Both the position numbers and the translations under genes were made by a program. The notes beneath the pieces are model-generated. The model saw only the letters and a program-made list of their open reading frames with translations. It had not been told where the DNA came from and made no database searches. This document shows, piece by piece, positions 35,490 to 43,440 of a stretch of 64,000 nt of DNA (position 1 is its first letter; each line of letters starts with the position of its first letter). The DNA comes from Chryseobacterium pennae (lineage in GTDB: Bacteria > Bacteroidota > Bacteroidia > Flavobacteriales > Weeksellaceae). The DNA is taken from assembly GCF_003385515.1 (NCBI RefSeq), contig NZ_QNVT01000001.1:434001-498000 (forward strand). The letters are read 5' to 3'.

Positions 35490-36326
35490 TTAAGCTTCTT
35501 TTGCAATTTCTTTTCCTTCTCTCCTGCTCCATTCACTCCATGAACCAACATAAAGATTCGGAGTCTTAAAACCTGCATGAGCTAGTGCTAAAATAGTATG
35601 ACAGGCTGTGACTCCAGAACCACAGTGAATAATCAGGTTTTCAGGTTTATCTTTTAATAATTGATTGTATTTTTCCTTTAGAATTTCAGAACTCAGGAAA
35701 AATCCGTTTTCATCCAGATTTTCAGAAAAAGGAATATTGATGGCTCCCGGAATGTGTCCTGCCACCAGATCAATAGGTTCAGACTCTCCTCTGTATCTGT
35801 AGGCATCCCTTACGTCAACAACTGTAGAAGAATTGCTTTTCAATTCATTTTCAACATCTTCAAGGGTTGAAATTGGAAGAGCCCATTTTTCTTTGTCAAT
35901 AAGTTCTGTCTTTTCAAATATCTCTTCACCTGCTGAAAACTCTAAATTATTTTTTTCAGCAGCCTGCATTCCACCATCCAACACCTGTACATTTTCCAAT
36001 CCAAAAGATCTCAGCATCCACCAGGCTCTGGCAGCCGCATTTGAACCATTTTTATCGTCATAGACAACAATATGGGTATTTTCAGCAATCCCAAGATTGG
36101 AAAGTGTTTCTGCAAATTTTCCCGGAGTTGGAAGCGGATGTCTTCCTCCAAAAGCAGCATCTTCACCTATATCCGCCAGATCTTTATCCAGATCAATGAA
36201 TCTTGCACCTTTGATATGCTTTTTAAGATAGTTTTGCTTTATATCTTTCCCTATTCTTGCATCAAGAATGATAAGGTTACCTGTTGGAAGGCTCTTTAAT
36301 TCAGAAGGTGAAACTATTGGAGACAT
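35490..36326 (-). CDS. Thiosulfate/3-mercaptopyruvate sulfurtransferase
   Basis: 278 residues with two rhodanese domains. The N-terminal one is inactive (1-130; IILDARIGKDIKQNYLKKHIKGARFIDL). The C-terminal one carries the catalytic Cys in LIIHCGSGVTACHTILAL (about residue 233). The CGSGVT loop is typical of mercaptopyruvate sulfurtransferases (SseA). It moves sulfane sulfur to acceptors such as cyanide or thiols. Single-gene unit. Confidence 0.92.
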   Translation of the reverse strand: MSPIVSPSELKSLPTGNLIILDARIGKDIKQNYLKKHIKGARFIDLDKDLADIGEDAAFGGRHPLPTPGKFAETLSNLGIAENTHIVVYDDKNGSNAAARAWWMLRSFGLENVQVLDGGMQAAEKNNLEFSAGEEIFEKTELIDKEKWALPISTLEDVENELKSNSSTVVDVRDAYRYRGESEPIDLVAGHIPGAINIPFSENLDENGFFLSSEILKEKYNQLLKDKPENLIIHCGSGVTACHTILALAHAGFKTPNLYVGSWSEWSRREGKEIAKEA

Positions 36327-36360
36327 TTTGTTAAATTTTAGGTTATTCTAATTAGTTTTT

Positions 36361-36410
36361 GGCTAAAGCCAATGGATTGATGGATATAGTAAAGCGGACT
36401 AAAGTCCGCT
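36361..36410. repeat. Small palindromic intergenic repeat
   Basis: GGCTAAAGCC (36361-36370) and AGCGGACTAAAGTCCGCT (36393-36410) are two adjacent palindromes sharing a CTAAAG core. They look like a REP-type unit. No second copy was noticed in the window. Confidence 0.5.
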
Positions 36411-36512
36411 CCTATTTATATTTTTTAATTTCACGCAGATCACACGGATTTCGTAGATTCTAATTTTCTAGTGTCTTATCTGCGTAGAGTTTGTGAAAGA
36501 TTTTAAATCATT

Positions 36513-37373
36513 TTAAAAATGAAAAATATCCTTAGCTTTATTGTAAGAACTTTCAAAGTTTAAAAGATTCAGCTTGTGGTCTGTTTTTTCAACACTCATA
36601 AAGTTGATGACCTGCTCAGTAGGCATATTTCCCACTAAATCATCTTTTGCCATAGGACATCCGCCAATTCCTTTGATGGCACTATCAAATCTTCTGCATC
36701 CCTGATCATAAGCTGCTTTTAGTTTTGAATAAGATTCTTCATAGCGGTTATGGAAATGTCCCCCGAAGTTGATTTCAGGGTATTTTGACGGAATTTTCTC
36801 AAATAAAAGGGCTATGGTTTCAGGGGTTGCCACTCCGGTTGTATCGGAAAGCAGAATATCTTTTACACCGATATCTGAAAACCTTTGTGCCCATTGGTCC
36901 ACATCTTCCCATTTCCACATTTCTCCGTATGGATTTCCAAAAGCCATAGAAAAATAAATATTCAGCTGTTTTCCTTCAGTTTTTACAAGTTCAAGCATTT
37001 TAATGATCTCATCAAAAGCCTCTTCCTGACTCTTATTGGTATTCCTGTGCTGAAATGTTTCAGAAATAGAAAAAGGAAACCCAAGAATATCTACAGACTC
37101 ATGTTTTAACGCTTTTTCAGCTCCTCTGTAGTTTCCGATAATAGCAGAAACTTTTGTTTGGGAGCGGGATTTATCAATATTTTCAGCTACCTCATCAGAG
37201 TCAGCCATCTGAGGAATTGCTTTGGGAGAAACAAAGCTCAGACAATCCAATACATCAAAGCCAACATCCATTAAGGAGTTGATATAATCTATTTTTTTGT
37301 CAGTAGGGATAAACTCTCCCCATCCCTGCATTGCATCTCTAGGACATTCGGTAAGAAACATTGGTACTTTCAT
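36513..37373 (-). CDS. Hydroxymethylglutaryl-CoA lyase family enzyme
   Basis: 286 residues from ATG 37373, chosen because the 24 upstream codons are AT-rich and unlike the family. It has the HMGL TIM barrel: an N-terminal TECPRDAMQGWGEFIP replacing the usual ECGPRDG; a middle DTTGVATPETIALLFEKIP; and HFHNRYEESYSKLKAAYDQGCRRFDSAIKGIGGCPMA with the catalytic-loop Cys. It probably cleaves a 3-hydroxy-3-methylglutaryl-CoA-like thioester in leucine degradation. It lies divergent from pepT. Confidence 0.9.
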   Translation of the reverse strand: MKVPMFLTECPRDAMQGWGEFIPTDKKIDYINSLMDVGFDVLDCLSFVSPKAIPQMADSDEVAENIDKSRSQTKVSAIIGNYRGAEKALKHESVDILGFPFSISETFQHRNTNKSQEEAFDEIIKMLELVKTEGKQLNIYFSMAFGNPYGEMWKWEDVDQWAQRFSDIGVKDILLSDTTGVATPETIALLFEKIPSKYPEINFGGHFHNRYEESYSKLKAAYDQGCRRFDSAIKGIGGCPMAKDDLVGNMPTEQVINFMSVEKTDHKLNLLNFESSYNKAKDIFHF

Positions 37374-37548
37374 TTTCTCAAATATAATAAAACTAAATAA
37401 GTTTAGATCTGAGGTATACAAATCTAACATTATTTTGATTTTCAAAGTTTTATATCTGATTTATAATTTCAATAACTGATATTCAGTCGCAAATAATGTA
37501 TTCTGAGCATCAAATTTGCTAACTTTGTTAAAATTTACAATAAATCTG

Positions 37549-38796
37549 ATGAGTACAATAGAATTCAATCCATTATGGAAAGAGAAATTGCTGAACCGTT
37601 TTCTTAGTTATGTAAAAATATACTCAACGAGTGATGCAGAAAGTGAATCTACACCTTCTACAGAGCGTCAATGGGATATTGCAAACTATATCACTGAAGA
37701 ACTGAAAACGATCGGTTTGGAAGATGTTTCAATTGATGAGCACGGTTATATTATGGGCTACGTTCCTTCTAACCTTGAAAATGATGACAGACCTACGATT
37801 GGGTTCATTTCACACTACGATACATCACCTGATTTCAGCGGGGAAAATGTAAAGCCTCAGGTTTGGGAAAATTATGATGGAAATGACCTTCTGTTGAACC
37901 AAACCACAGGATTCACTTTATCTCCTTCAAGGTTTGAAAGTTTAAAAAAATATATTGGTCAGACATTAATTACTACTGATGGAAATACACTTCTTGGAGC
38001 AGATGATAAAGCTGGCTGTGCAGAAATTGTAACAGCTGCTGAATATCTTATTGCTCATCCTGAAATCAAGCATGGAAGAATTGCTGTAGGATTTACTCCT
38101 GATGAAGAAATCGGAAGAGGAGCACACAAGTTTGATGTGGCTAAATTCGGTGCTGAGTGGGCATATACAATGGATGGTGGAGAAGTAGGAGAACTTGAAT
38201 ATGAGAACTTTAACGCTGCCGGAGCGGTAGTAAAAATCCACGGATTAAGTGTACACCCGGGATATGCTTATGGTAAAATGATTAATGCGGCTTTACTCGC
38301 TGCTGAATTTACTCAAATGTTACCTGCCAATGAAACTCCTTCAACCACTAAAGGTTTTGATGGATTCTATCATTTAATGGATATTACTGCTGATATTTCT
38401 GAAGCGAAACTTCAATACATCATTCGTGATCACGATGCTGATAAATTTGAAGCAAGAAAGAAATTCATGGAAGAAAAAATAGCTGAATTCAACCAGAAAC
38501 ATGGTGCAGGAACTGCTGAAGTAGAGATCAAGGAGCAATACAGAAACATGAAGCAACAGTTTGAAGGTAAAATGCACATCGTGGATCTTGCAGCAAAAGC
38601 TATGACAGAAACCGGTATTGAACCTAAGATCAAAGCCATCCGAGGAGGTACAGATGGTGCTCAGCTTTCTTATATGGGACTTCCCTGCCCGAATATCTTT
38701 GCGGGAGGAATCAATTTCCACGGTCCTTATGAATATGTTGCTTTAGAAAGCATGGAGAAGGCAACAGAAGTGATTATTAATATTGTAAAAGCTTAA
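37549..38796 (+). CDS. pepT: Peptidase T (tripeptide aminopeptidase, M20B)
   Basis: 415 residues from ATG 37549. M20 zinc-peptidase signatures: GFISHYDTSPDFSGENV (metal-binding His/Asp), LLGADDKAGCAEIV (bridging Asp), GFTPDEEIGRGAHKFDV (Glu-Glu catalytic pair), RGGTDGAQLSYMGLPCPNIFAGG and an HGPYE end. It removes N-terminal residues from tripeptides in the cytoplasm. A small secreted-protein gene follows by 4 bp. Confidence 0.96.
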   Translation: MSTIEFNPLWKEKLLNRFLSYVKIYSTSDAESESTPSTERQWDIANYITEELKTIGLEDVSIDEHGYIMGYVPSNLENDDRPTIGFISHYDTSPDFSGENVKPQVWENYDGNDLLLNQTTGFTLSPSRFESLKKYIGQTLITTDGNTLLGADDKAGCAEIVTAAEYLIAHPEIKHGRIAVGFTPDEEIGRGAHKFDVAKFGAEWAYTMDGGEVGELEYENFNAAGAVVKIHGLSVHPGYAYGKMINAALLAAEFTQMLPANETPSTTKGFDGFYHLMDITADISEAKLQYIIRDHDADKFEARKKFMEEKIAEFNQKHGAGTAEVEIKEQYRNMKQQFEGKMHIVDLAAKAMTETGIEPKIKAIRGGTDGAQLSYMGLPCPNIFAGGINFHGPYEYVALESMEKATEVIINIVKA

Positions 38797-38800
38797 GAAG

Positions 38801-39367
38801 ATGAAAAAACTCTTAGCATTAGCATTCATACTATCTTTTGCTTTCGGAAGGGCTCAGATATCTGCATTTCAAAAGGCTGATTCGAAATATGAAAGAAAGA
38901 AAACGGCCCTGTATAATAAATACCCCAAGCCTAATGATCTGAGAACTAAGCTAGAGTGGCTCCTTACGGAAGACAAAATAACATCTTATAAAAATGCTCT
39001 GGAGAAAATTTCTGAAGAGGATAAAAAAGCATTAGTCAATGATCCGCCAGTCAAAATTAAACTGACAAAAGAAGCGGAATATGAAGCAGGAAAAACTGCA
39101 TTTCAAAAATCATTGTATGATGCTGTTGATCTAGCGTTCTTAAATTTTGCTTCAGATTCCTATAAGGCAACATTAAACTTTGTAGTAGACTCTAAGGGAA
39201 ATGCCTTGGGAGCCCAGGCAAAGGGAAATAATGAAGATGTAAATTCATTTATTGAAGCCGCCTTTTACCGTATCAAAGAAAAAGGTAAGTGGAAACCTGC
39301 AGAATCTAATGGAAAACCGGTATCATCTACGATATCTCTTCCCTTAGTTTTAACATTTAAAAAATAA
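38801..39367 (+). CDS. Secreted protein with TonB-C-like end, unknown function
   Basis: 188 residues. The signal peptide (1-18) ends FGRAQ. The C-terminal 90 residues (LNFVVDSKGNALGAQAKGNNEDVN ... GKWKPAESNGKPVSSTISLPLVLTF) follow the TonB-C/energy-transducer-like pattern seen in many Flavobacteriia exported proteins. The 130-residue protein at 49821 has a similar C-terminal half. It has no membrane anchor besides the signal and follows pepT closely, ending in a terminator. Confidence 0.75.
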   Translation: MKKLLALAFILSFAFGRAQISAFQKADSKYERKKTALYNKYPKPNDLRTKLEWLLTEDKITSYKNALEKISEEDKKALVNDPPVKIKLTKEAEYEAGKTAFQKSLYDAVDLAFLNFASDSYKATLNFVVDSKGNALGAQAKGNNEDVNSFIEAAFYRIKEKGKWKPAESNGKPVSSTISLPLVLTFKK

Positions 39368-39374
39368 ATACAAT

Positions 39375-39401
39375 AGACCCGCTTTAGAGTGGGTCTTTTT
39401 T
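39375..39401 (+). terminator. Intrinsic terminator of the pepT unit
   Basis: AGACCCGCT and AGTGGGTCT (one G-T pair) around TTAG, followed by T6. Confidence 0.9.
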
Positions 39402-39538
39402 CTATATCATCCAACCTAACAACCCACCCGTATCCTATTCATTTTCGGATAGTTAAAATTAAAAGCAATTTGTTTTTTTGTTATATTTACCCTTTACATT
39501 ATAAACAAAACTATTAATTTTTAACATCAGATTACATT

Positions 39539-39781
39539 ATGAAAACAATGAAAAAACTTTTAAGAAAGGATCTTTCAACGATTCTTGGTAACGGGATAGA
39601 CAGCTGCCATATGGGAGGAGATTCATATAACTGCCAGAGTGACTGCCAGTGTGCCTGGGGAAAAGCCTGCGAAATGTATGAAGATGGAAGCCCGGGACAA
39701 TGCATTGCTGTTGGCGGTGGCGGAAATCCTGGTGGTGGTGGATGCATACCTCCGAATGACTGCACAGAGCAGCCTTACTAA
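39539..39781 (+). CDS. Cys/Gly-rich leader peptide (bacteriocin-like)
   Basis: 80 residues; ATG 39539 or 39548. The N-terminus KKLLRKDLSTILGNG resembles the leaders of the peptides at 53.6-55.0 kb (KKLxxxxLxxIxG). The remaining 60 residues contain eight cysteines and long Gly runs (GGGGNPGGGGC), and no signal peptide. A double-glycine-type cleavage would fall near residue 17-18. It precedes a T9SS protein, a barrel protein and a LytTR pair. The product class (bacteriocin, RiPP or signal) is not determined by sequence. Confidence 0.65.
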   Translation: MKTMKKLLRKDLSTILGNGIDSCHMGGDSYNCQSDCQCAWGKACEMYEDGSPGQCIAVGGGGNPGGGGCIPPNDCTEQPY

Positions 39782-39804
39782 AGATAAATCAAACAATAAT
39801 CTAT

Positions 39805-39830
39805 CGGAAGCTATAATGGCTTCCGTTTTT
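39805..39830 (+). terminator. Terminator of the leader-peptide gene
   Basis: CGGAAGC and GCTTCCG around TATAATG, followed by TTTTTAT. Confidence 0.8.
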
Positions 39831-39846
39831 ATTTTCATTCGAAAAC

Positions 39847-39919
39847 AGATTCTCGTCAAAACATCTCTACCATTCATCAAATAAAATTCCTGTTCATCTT
39901 TCAGATCTGTTGTTTTGCA
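39847..39919 (+). promoter_or_regulatory. LytTR-type promoter of the T9SS protein gene
   Basis: TACCATTCATCAAATAAAAT begins at 39868 and TTGTTTTGCA at 39910, 42 bp later. The identical layout with the same spacing occurs before the barrel gene (40823/40865). TTGTTTTG resembles the Bacteroidota -7 box TAnnTTTG. ACCATTCAT matches 8 of 9 positions of the AgrA-type LytTR consensus. A weak second half-site (TCTCGTCAA) lies 21 bp upstream and GTTCATC lies 20 bp downstream. Confidence 0.6.
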
Positions 39920-39945
39920 TCAAATTCATTAAACAACAATCACTT

Positions 39946-40710
39946 ATGAAAAAAACTCTTTTTTCAATGGCCATTATAGCAGCAAATTCTGTATTTGGCC
40001 AAATGAACCTTGAACATTCTTATACTTCCGATAGCAGTCATTGGGATGTTTATTCAGACAACACTACTTCTCATTATCTGATTGGTAAAGGGAATAATAC
40101 TTTTGATATCTACAACGCCAATCATACTTTGTATAAAACACTAACGCCCAATATCCCGGGTAGCTATATGTATATTCCCGAATTACTTACAGAAAACTAC
40201 TCCATCTCCAAACGTATTTTTAATACTGATGATAAATTAGAGTTCATACTCACTTTTATCAATAATCAGGGCGGACAACACCTAATGCTTATTATCAATG
40301 AAGACGGAAATATCATCAGACAATTTGGAAACGATTACCATTCTCAATACCAGATCTTCCATGATGTGGCCTCTAATCAGAACAAATTTGTCATTTCAAA
40401 AAGCTTGGGCATTAACACTGTTACAGAAGTATATTCTCTGCCTACCTCTTCATTAACTACGTTGGAAATTCAGACACAGAATAAAAACAAGCTTTCAGCT
40501 TTTCCCATTCCTGCAAACAAACTTTTAAATATTATGAATCCCGGAAACGGAGGAAACAATGTTCAGGTCTATGATGTTTCCGGAAAAATGGTTCTCCATA
40601 AAAGCTTTAGTTCCGGAGAGAAAAACATTTCCATTGATGTGGAAGCTCTTAAGGCAGGAGTTTATCTATATAAAATAGGGGATCAAAGCTCTAAGTTTAT
40701 CAAAAACTAA
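39946..40710 (+). CDS. T9SS type A sorting domain protein
   Basis: 254 residues from ATG 39946; the frame upstream overlaps the promoter. A signal peptide (1-18, ending NSVFGQ) precedes an all-beta body with Asn/Thr-rich strands. The last 75 residues are a type A sorting domain: LSAFPIPANKLLNIMNPG, VQVYDVSGKMVLHKSF, VEALKAGVYLYKI and a lysine-rich end. It should be secreted by T9SS. Its promoter is a near copy of that of the barrel gene, so both are probably targets of the LytTR pair downstream. Confidence 0.88.
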   Translation: MKKTLFSMAIIAANSVFGQMNLEHSYTSDSSHWDVYSDNTTSHYLIGKGNNTFDIYNANHTLYKTLTPNIPGSYMYIPELLTENYSISKRIFNTDDKLEFILTFINNQGGQHLMLIINEDGNIIRQFGNDYHSQYQIFHDVASNQNKFVISKSLGINTVTEVYSLPTSSLTTLEIQTQNKNKLSAFPIPANKLLNIMNPGNGGNNVQVYDVSGKMVLHKSFSSGEKNISIDVEALKAGVYLYKIGDQSSKFIKN

Positions 40711-40801
40711 CCCTTCCCTGTCTATTGATAAAATTTCACTTCATTTGTCGTGGGATTTTTTCTTTTTAATCAATGTTATCAAAGGATAAAACAGCAATAT
40801 C

Positions 40802-40874
40802 TACAGCTCATCACTACCCGATTACCGTTCATCAAATAAAATTTTATCAAGCCTTCCGGATTCGTTGTTTTGCA
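40802..40874 (+). promoter_or_regulatory. LytTR-type promoter of the barrel gene
   Basis: TACAGCTCATCA (40802) and TACCGTTCATCA (40823) match at 10 of 12 positions and are exactly 21 bp apart, the phase of LytTR operators. ACCGTTCAT fits all nine positions of the AgrA-type consensus [TA][AC][CA]GTTN[AG][TG]. A TTGTTTTGCA box follows at 40865, 36 bp before the ATG, as in the promoter at 39868. Confidence 0.7.
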
Positions 40875-40900
40875 GCAGATTTCTAACAATAATTAAAATT

Positions 40901-41497
40901 ATGAAACAACAATTTTTAGCATTCTGCTCACTGTTATTATGTATTACATGTTCTATGGATACACAGGCTCAACAAACTCCATCTATTCATTTCGGAATCA
41001 AGGGTGGGGCAAATTTTACAAAAACCTCAACGGAATCTTCTTCCTTGGAAGGGAAATACGGGTTCGGCTATCAGGCAGGAGCAATGGTAAGATTCGATAT
41101 TGGAAGTCTGTATGTACAAGGAGAAACGCTGTTCAACAAAAGAAAAACATCTTACGAAGCAAAAGACAAAGGAGAAGCAAAATTAACATGGAATGCCATT
41201 GATATTCCTGTAGTGATTGGATACAAATTTATTAAAACCGATGACTTTAATGTAAGAGCATTTGCTGGTGGTGTGTACAGCTACGCTTTCAACAACAAGT
41301 TATCGGTTTCCGAATCTCTGCAGGAAGGTTTTAATAAGTTTGACAAATCCAATATTGGATTTACTGGCGGGGTCGGTATCGATTATAAAAACTTTACAGT
41401 AGATCTAAGGTATGAACACGGGCTGTCTAACATCAGTAAGGAATTTAAATCCAAACCTCACAGCTTTAGTCTTGGGATAGGTTATTTCTTATTCTAA
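40901..41497 (+). CDS. PorT-like outer-membrane beta-barrel protein
   Basis: 198 residues from ATG 40901. The signal peptide is followed by QAQQTPS. Beta-barrel strands include HFGIKGGANFTKT, GFGYQAGAMVRFDIGSLYVQGETLF and FTVDLRYEHGLSNISKEF, with a final FSLGIGYFLF strand. It is of the same type as the protein at 24354, which also neighbours a LytTR pair. The promoter carries LytTR half-sites and a hairpin separates it from the kinase gene. Confidence 0.87.
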   Translation: MKQQFLAFCSLLLCITCSMDTQAQQTPSIHFGIKGGANFTKTSTESSSLEGKYGFGYQAGAMVRFDIGSLYVQGETLFNKRKTSYEAKDKGEAKLTWNAIDIPVVIGYKFIKTDDFNVRAFAGGVYSYAFNNKLSVSESLQEGFNKFDKSNIGFTGGVGIDYKNFTVDLRYEHGLSNISKEFKSKPHSFSLGIGYFLF

Positions 41498-41520
41498 AAA
41501 CTTGAATTATCTTTGACTGA

Positions 41521-41555
41521 TTAGAAACTGTGAATCTGCAGTTTCTAATTTTTTA
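41521..41555 (+). terminator. Terminator or attenuator between barrel and kinase genes
   Basis: TTAGAAACT and AGTTTCTAA form a perfect 9-bp stem with a 10-base loop, followed by T6. It lies 23 bp before the kinase ATG, so kinase expression depends on read-through or another start. Confidence 0.8.
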
Positions 41556-41577
41556 TAAACCCTCTTCAGACCAATCC

Positions 41578-42630
41578 ATGACAAAACCTAATGTTTTCAA
41601 AGAATATATATTTTACCTCAGCTTCTGGTGTATTTTTGCCGTTGTAATATGGATTAATTTTCAGGCAAACACAGACCGGTTTATTGCTGTACTTCAAACA
41701 ATTGCCATTGTAATAACGTCTTTTATTTTTACTTATCATCTTGCCCAGAAGCTTCTTCCCAAAGCCTTAAGGACAAAAAGAATGAAGATCTTTCTGGTAC
41801 AGGCAACAGTGAATATTTTAATTTTAAGTGGTATTTATTCTATTATTTTCACTTACCTTCAGGTGGCTCCTACCGTTGATTTACCACCCAGTTTTTACGG
41901 TCATTTACCCATTTTATGGCAAGGGTTTTATATGGCCATTCCCGCTGCTTTTATGATAAGTGTAGCTACATGCGGTATTAAGTTTTATCTTGAGCATGAA
42001 AGAATAGAACGGGACCATATTCTCCTTCAGCAAGCCCATTTGGAAAACCAGCTCAAGCTGCTTCAGGACCAGATTAATCCCCACGTGGTATTTAACATTC
42101 TGAATCACATCCATATTCTCATCAAAACGGATACTGAACTTGCTGATTTTTTATTAATGAAGTTTTCAGATATTTTACGATACCAGCTCTATCATTGCAA
42201 TCAAAACCTCGTTCCTCTTGATAAGGAAATTGAATATCTCCAAAACCTGGTTGAAGTGGAAAAACTGAGATGGGGAAATGAGCTCAATGTAAATGCCACG
42301 CTGAAAATCAATAATACAAAGGCTTACATTGCACCTTTGCTACTGGTTCCTTTTATTGAAAATGCCTTTAAATATGTCTGCAGACTTCCGGGACAAACCG
42401 GTTATGTGAAAATTTTCTGCAAGGAAGAAAACAATAATCTTTTCTTCTATGTTGAGAATTCCTATTCAGAAATAGCCGTTCATAAAAAGAAAGACGGCGG
42501 AATTGGCCTGCAAAATGTACAAAAACGCCTTAAGTTACAATATCCTGATGCTTACGATCTTAAAATAGAGTCTGATCATCTTGTTTATAAAGTAACTTTA
42601 ACCTTAAAACTGTCTGAAAATGAGCAATAA
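41578..42630 (+). CDS. LytS/YehU-type sensor histidine kinase
   Basis: 350 residues from ATG 41578, placed just before the first membrane segment. Four hydrophobic helices (about 10-150) without a large outer domain precede a coiled coil. The His_kinase motif is DQINPHVVFNILNHIHILI (His near 177). The N-box is IENAFKYV and the G-box is DGGIGLQNVQKRLKL. It overlaps the response regulator by 11 bp. The second such pair in the window. Confidence 0.92.
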   Translation: MTKPNVFKEYIFYLSFWCIFAVVIWINFQANTDRFIAVLQTIAIVITSFIFTYHLAQKLLPKALRTKRMKIFLVQATVNILILSGIYSIIFTYLQVAPTVDLPPSFYGHLPILWQGFYMAIPAAFMISVATCGIKFYLEHERIERDHILLQQAHLENQLKLLQDQINPHVVFNILNHIHILIKTDTELADFLLMKFSDILRYQLYHCNQNLVPLDKEIEYLQNLVEVEKLRWGNELNVNATLKINNTKAYIAPLLLVPFIENAFKYVCRLPGQTGYVKIFCKEENNNLFFYVENSYSEIAVHKKKDGGIGLQNVQKRLKLQYPDAYDLKIESDHLVYKVTLTLKLSENEQ

Positions 42631-43354
42631 TATTCCCAAAATGAAATGTCTGATCGTAGATGATGAACCATTGGCGAGATTTCACCTTAAGGAACTGGCA
42701 GACAAGATCGATTTCTTATCTGTAGAAGGAACTTATGCTACCGCACTGGAAGCAGGAACCAAGGTAAAAGAAAGCGAAATAGACCTTCTTTTGCTGGATA
42801 TCAATATGCCTTATCTGAATGGTATCGATTTCCTGGAGCAGCTTGAAAATCCGCCATTATGTATTTTTACGACCGCCTATTCTGAGTATGCATTGGAAGG
42901 ATTCCGTCTTCAGGTAGTGGATTACCTTTTAAAGCCGATTGCTTTTAACCGCTTTTATCAGGCTGTCAATAAAGCCCAGCAGCAATTTATCATTAATGAA
43001 AAATTAAAGAAAAACACTCCTTGGGATGATCCTTTTCTGTACGTAAGGCAATCTGATACCTTTATCAAAGTTTCCTGGGTAGATATTTTATATATTGAAA
43101 GTATGCAGAACTATACAAAGCTGCATTTTAAAGATAAATCCCTGGTCATCCATCAGACCATGAAGGCCATTGAAGAATCATTGCCTTCCGAACATTTTTT
43201 CAGGATTCACAAATCATTCCTGATCAACATCACCCACATCGATATGATTTCCGGAGGCCGTCTGTTCATCAATAAAACAGAGCTTCCTATATCCCGTACC
43301 CGAAAAGAAGAACTGCTTAATCAGGTCGTTTATAAGAAGCTTATCAGTAAGTAA
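42620..43354 (+). CDS. LytTR-family response regulator
   Basis: 244 residues from ATG 42620; an ATG at 42641 directly before KCLIVDDEP is equally possible. Receiver domain: VDDEP, phospho-Asp in DLLLLDINMP, and DYLLKPIAF. LytTR domain (about 140-240): DILYIESMQNYTKLHF, FFRIHKSFLINITHIDMI and ELPISRTRKEELL. Its likely sites are the ACC(G/A)TTCAT half-sites before the T9SS and barrel genes upstream. Confidence 0.95.
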   Translation: MSNNIPKMKCLIVDDEPLARFHLKELADKIDFLSVEGTYATALEAGTKVKESEIDLLLLDINMPYLNGIDFLEQLENPPLCIFTTAYSEYALEGFRLQVVDYLLKPIAFNRFYQAVNKAQQQFIINEKLKKNTPWDDPFLYVRQSDTFIKVSWVDILYIESMQNYTKLHFKDKSLVIHQTMKAIEESLPSEHFFRIHKSFLINITHIDMISGGRLFINKTELPISRTRKEELLNQVVYKKLISK

Positions 43355-43362
43355 AAAGAAGA

Positions 43363-43430
43363 AAGCCGGAAGGTGTGGGGGGAATTATTCAAGTTAAAAA
43401 GAAGATCAAATAAATACATTCCGGCTTATT
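43363..43430 (+). terminator. Possible long-loop terminator after the regulator
   Basis: AAGCCGGAA (43363) and TTCCGGCTT (43419) can pair across a 47-base loop, followed by ATTTTCT. The loop is unusually long. Confidence 0.35.
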
Positions 43431-43440
43431 TTCTCATATC

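Noticed and set aside
36411..36510. AT-rich stretch containing CACGCAGATCACACGGATTT near the HMG-CoA lyase end as a regulatory RNA
   Set aside because: No stable conserved fold or riboswitch core could be recognised by eye; it looks like ordinary intergenic repeat sequence.
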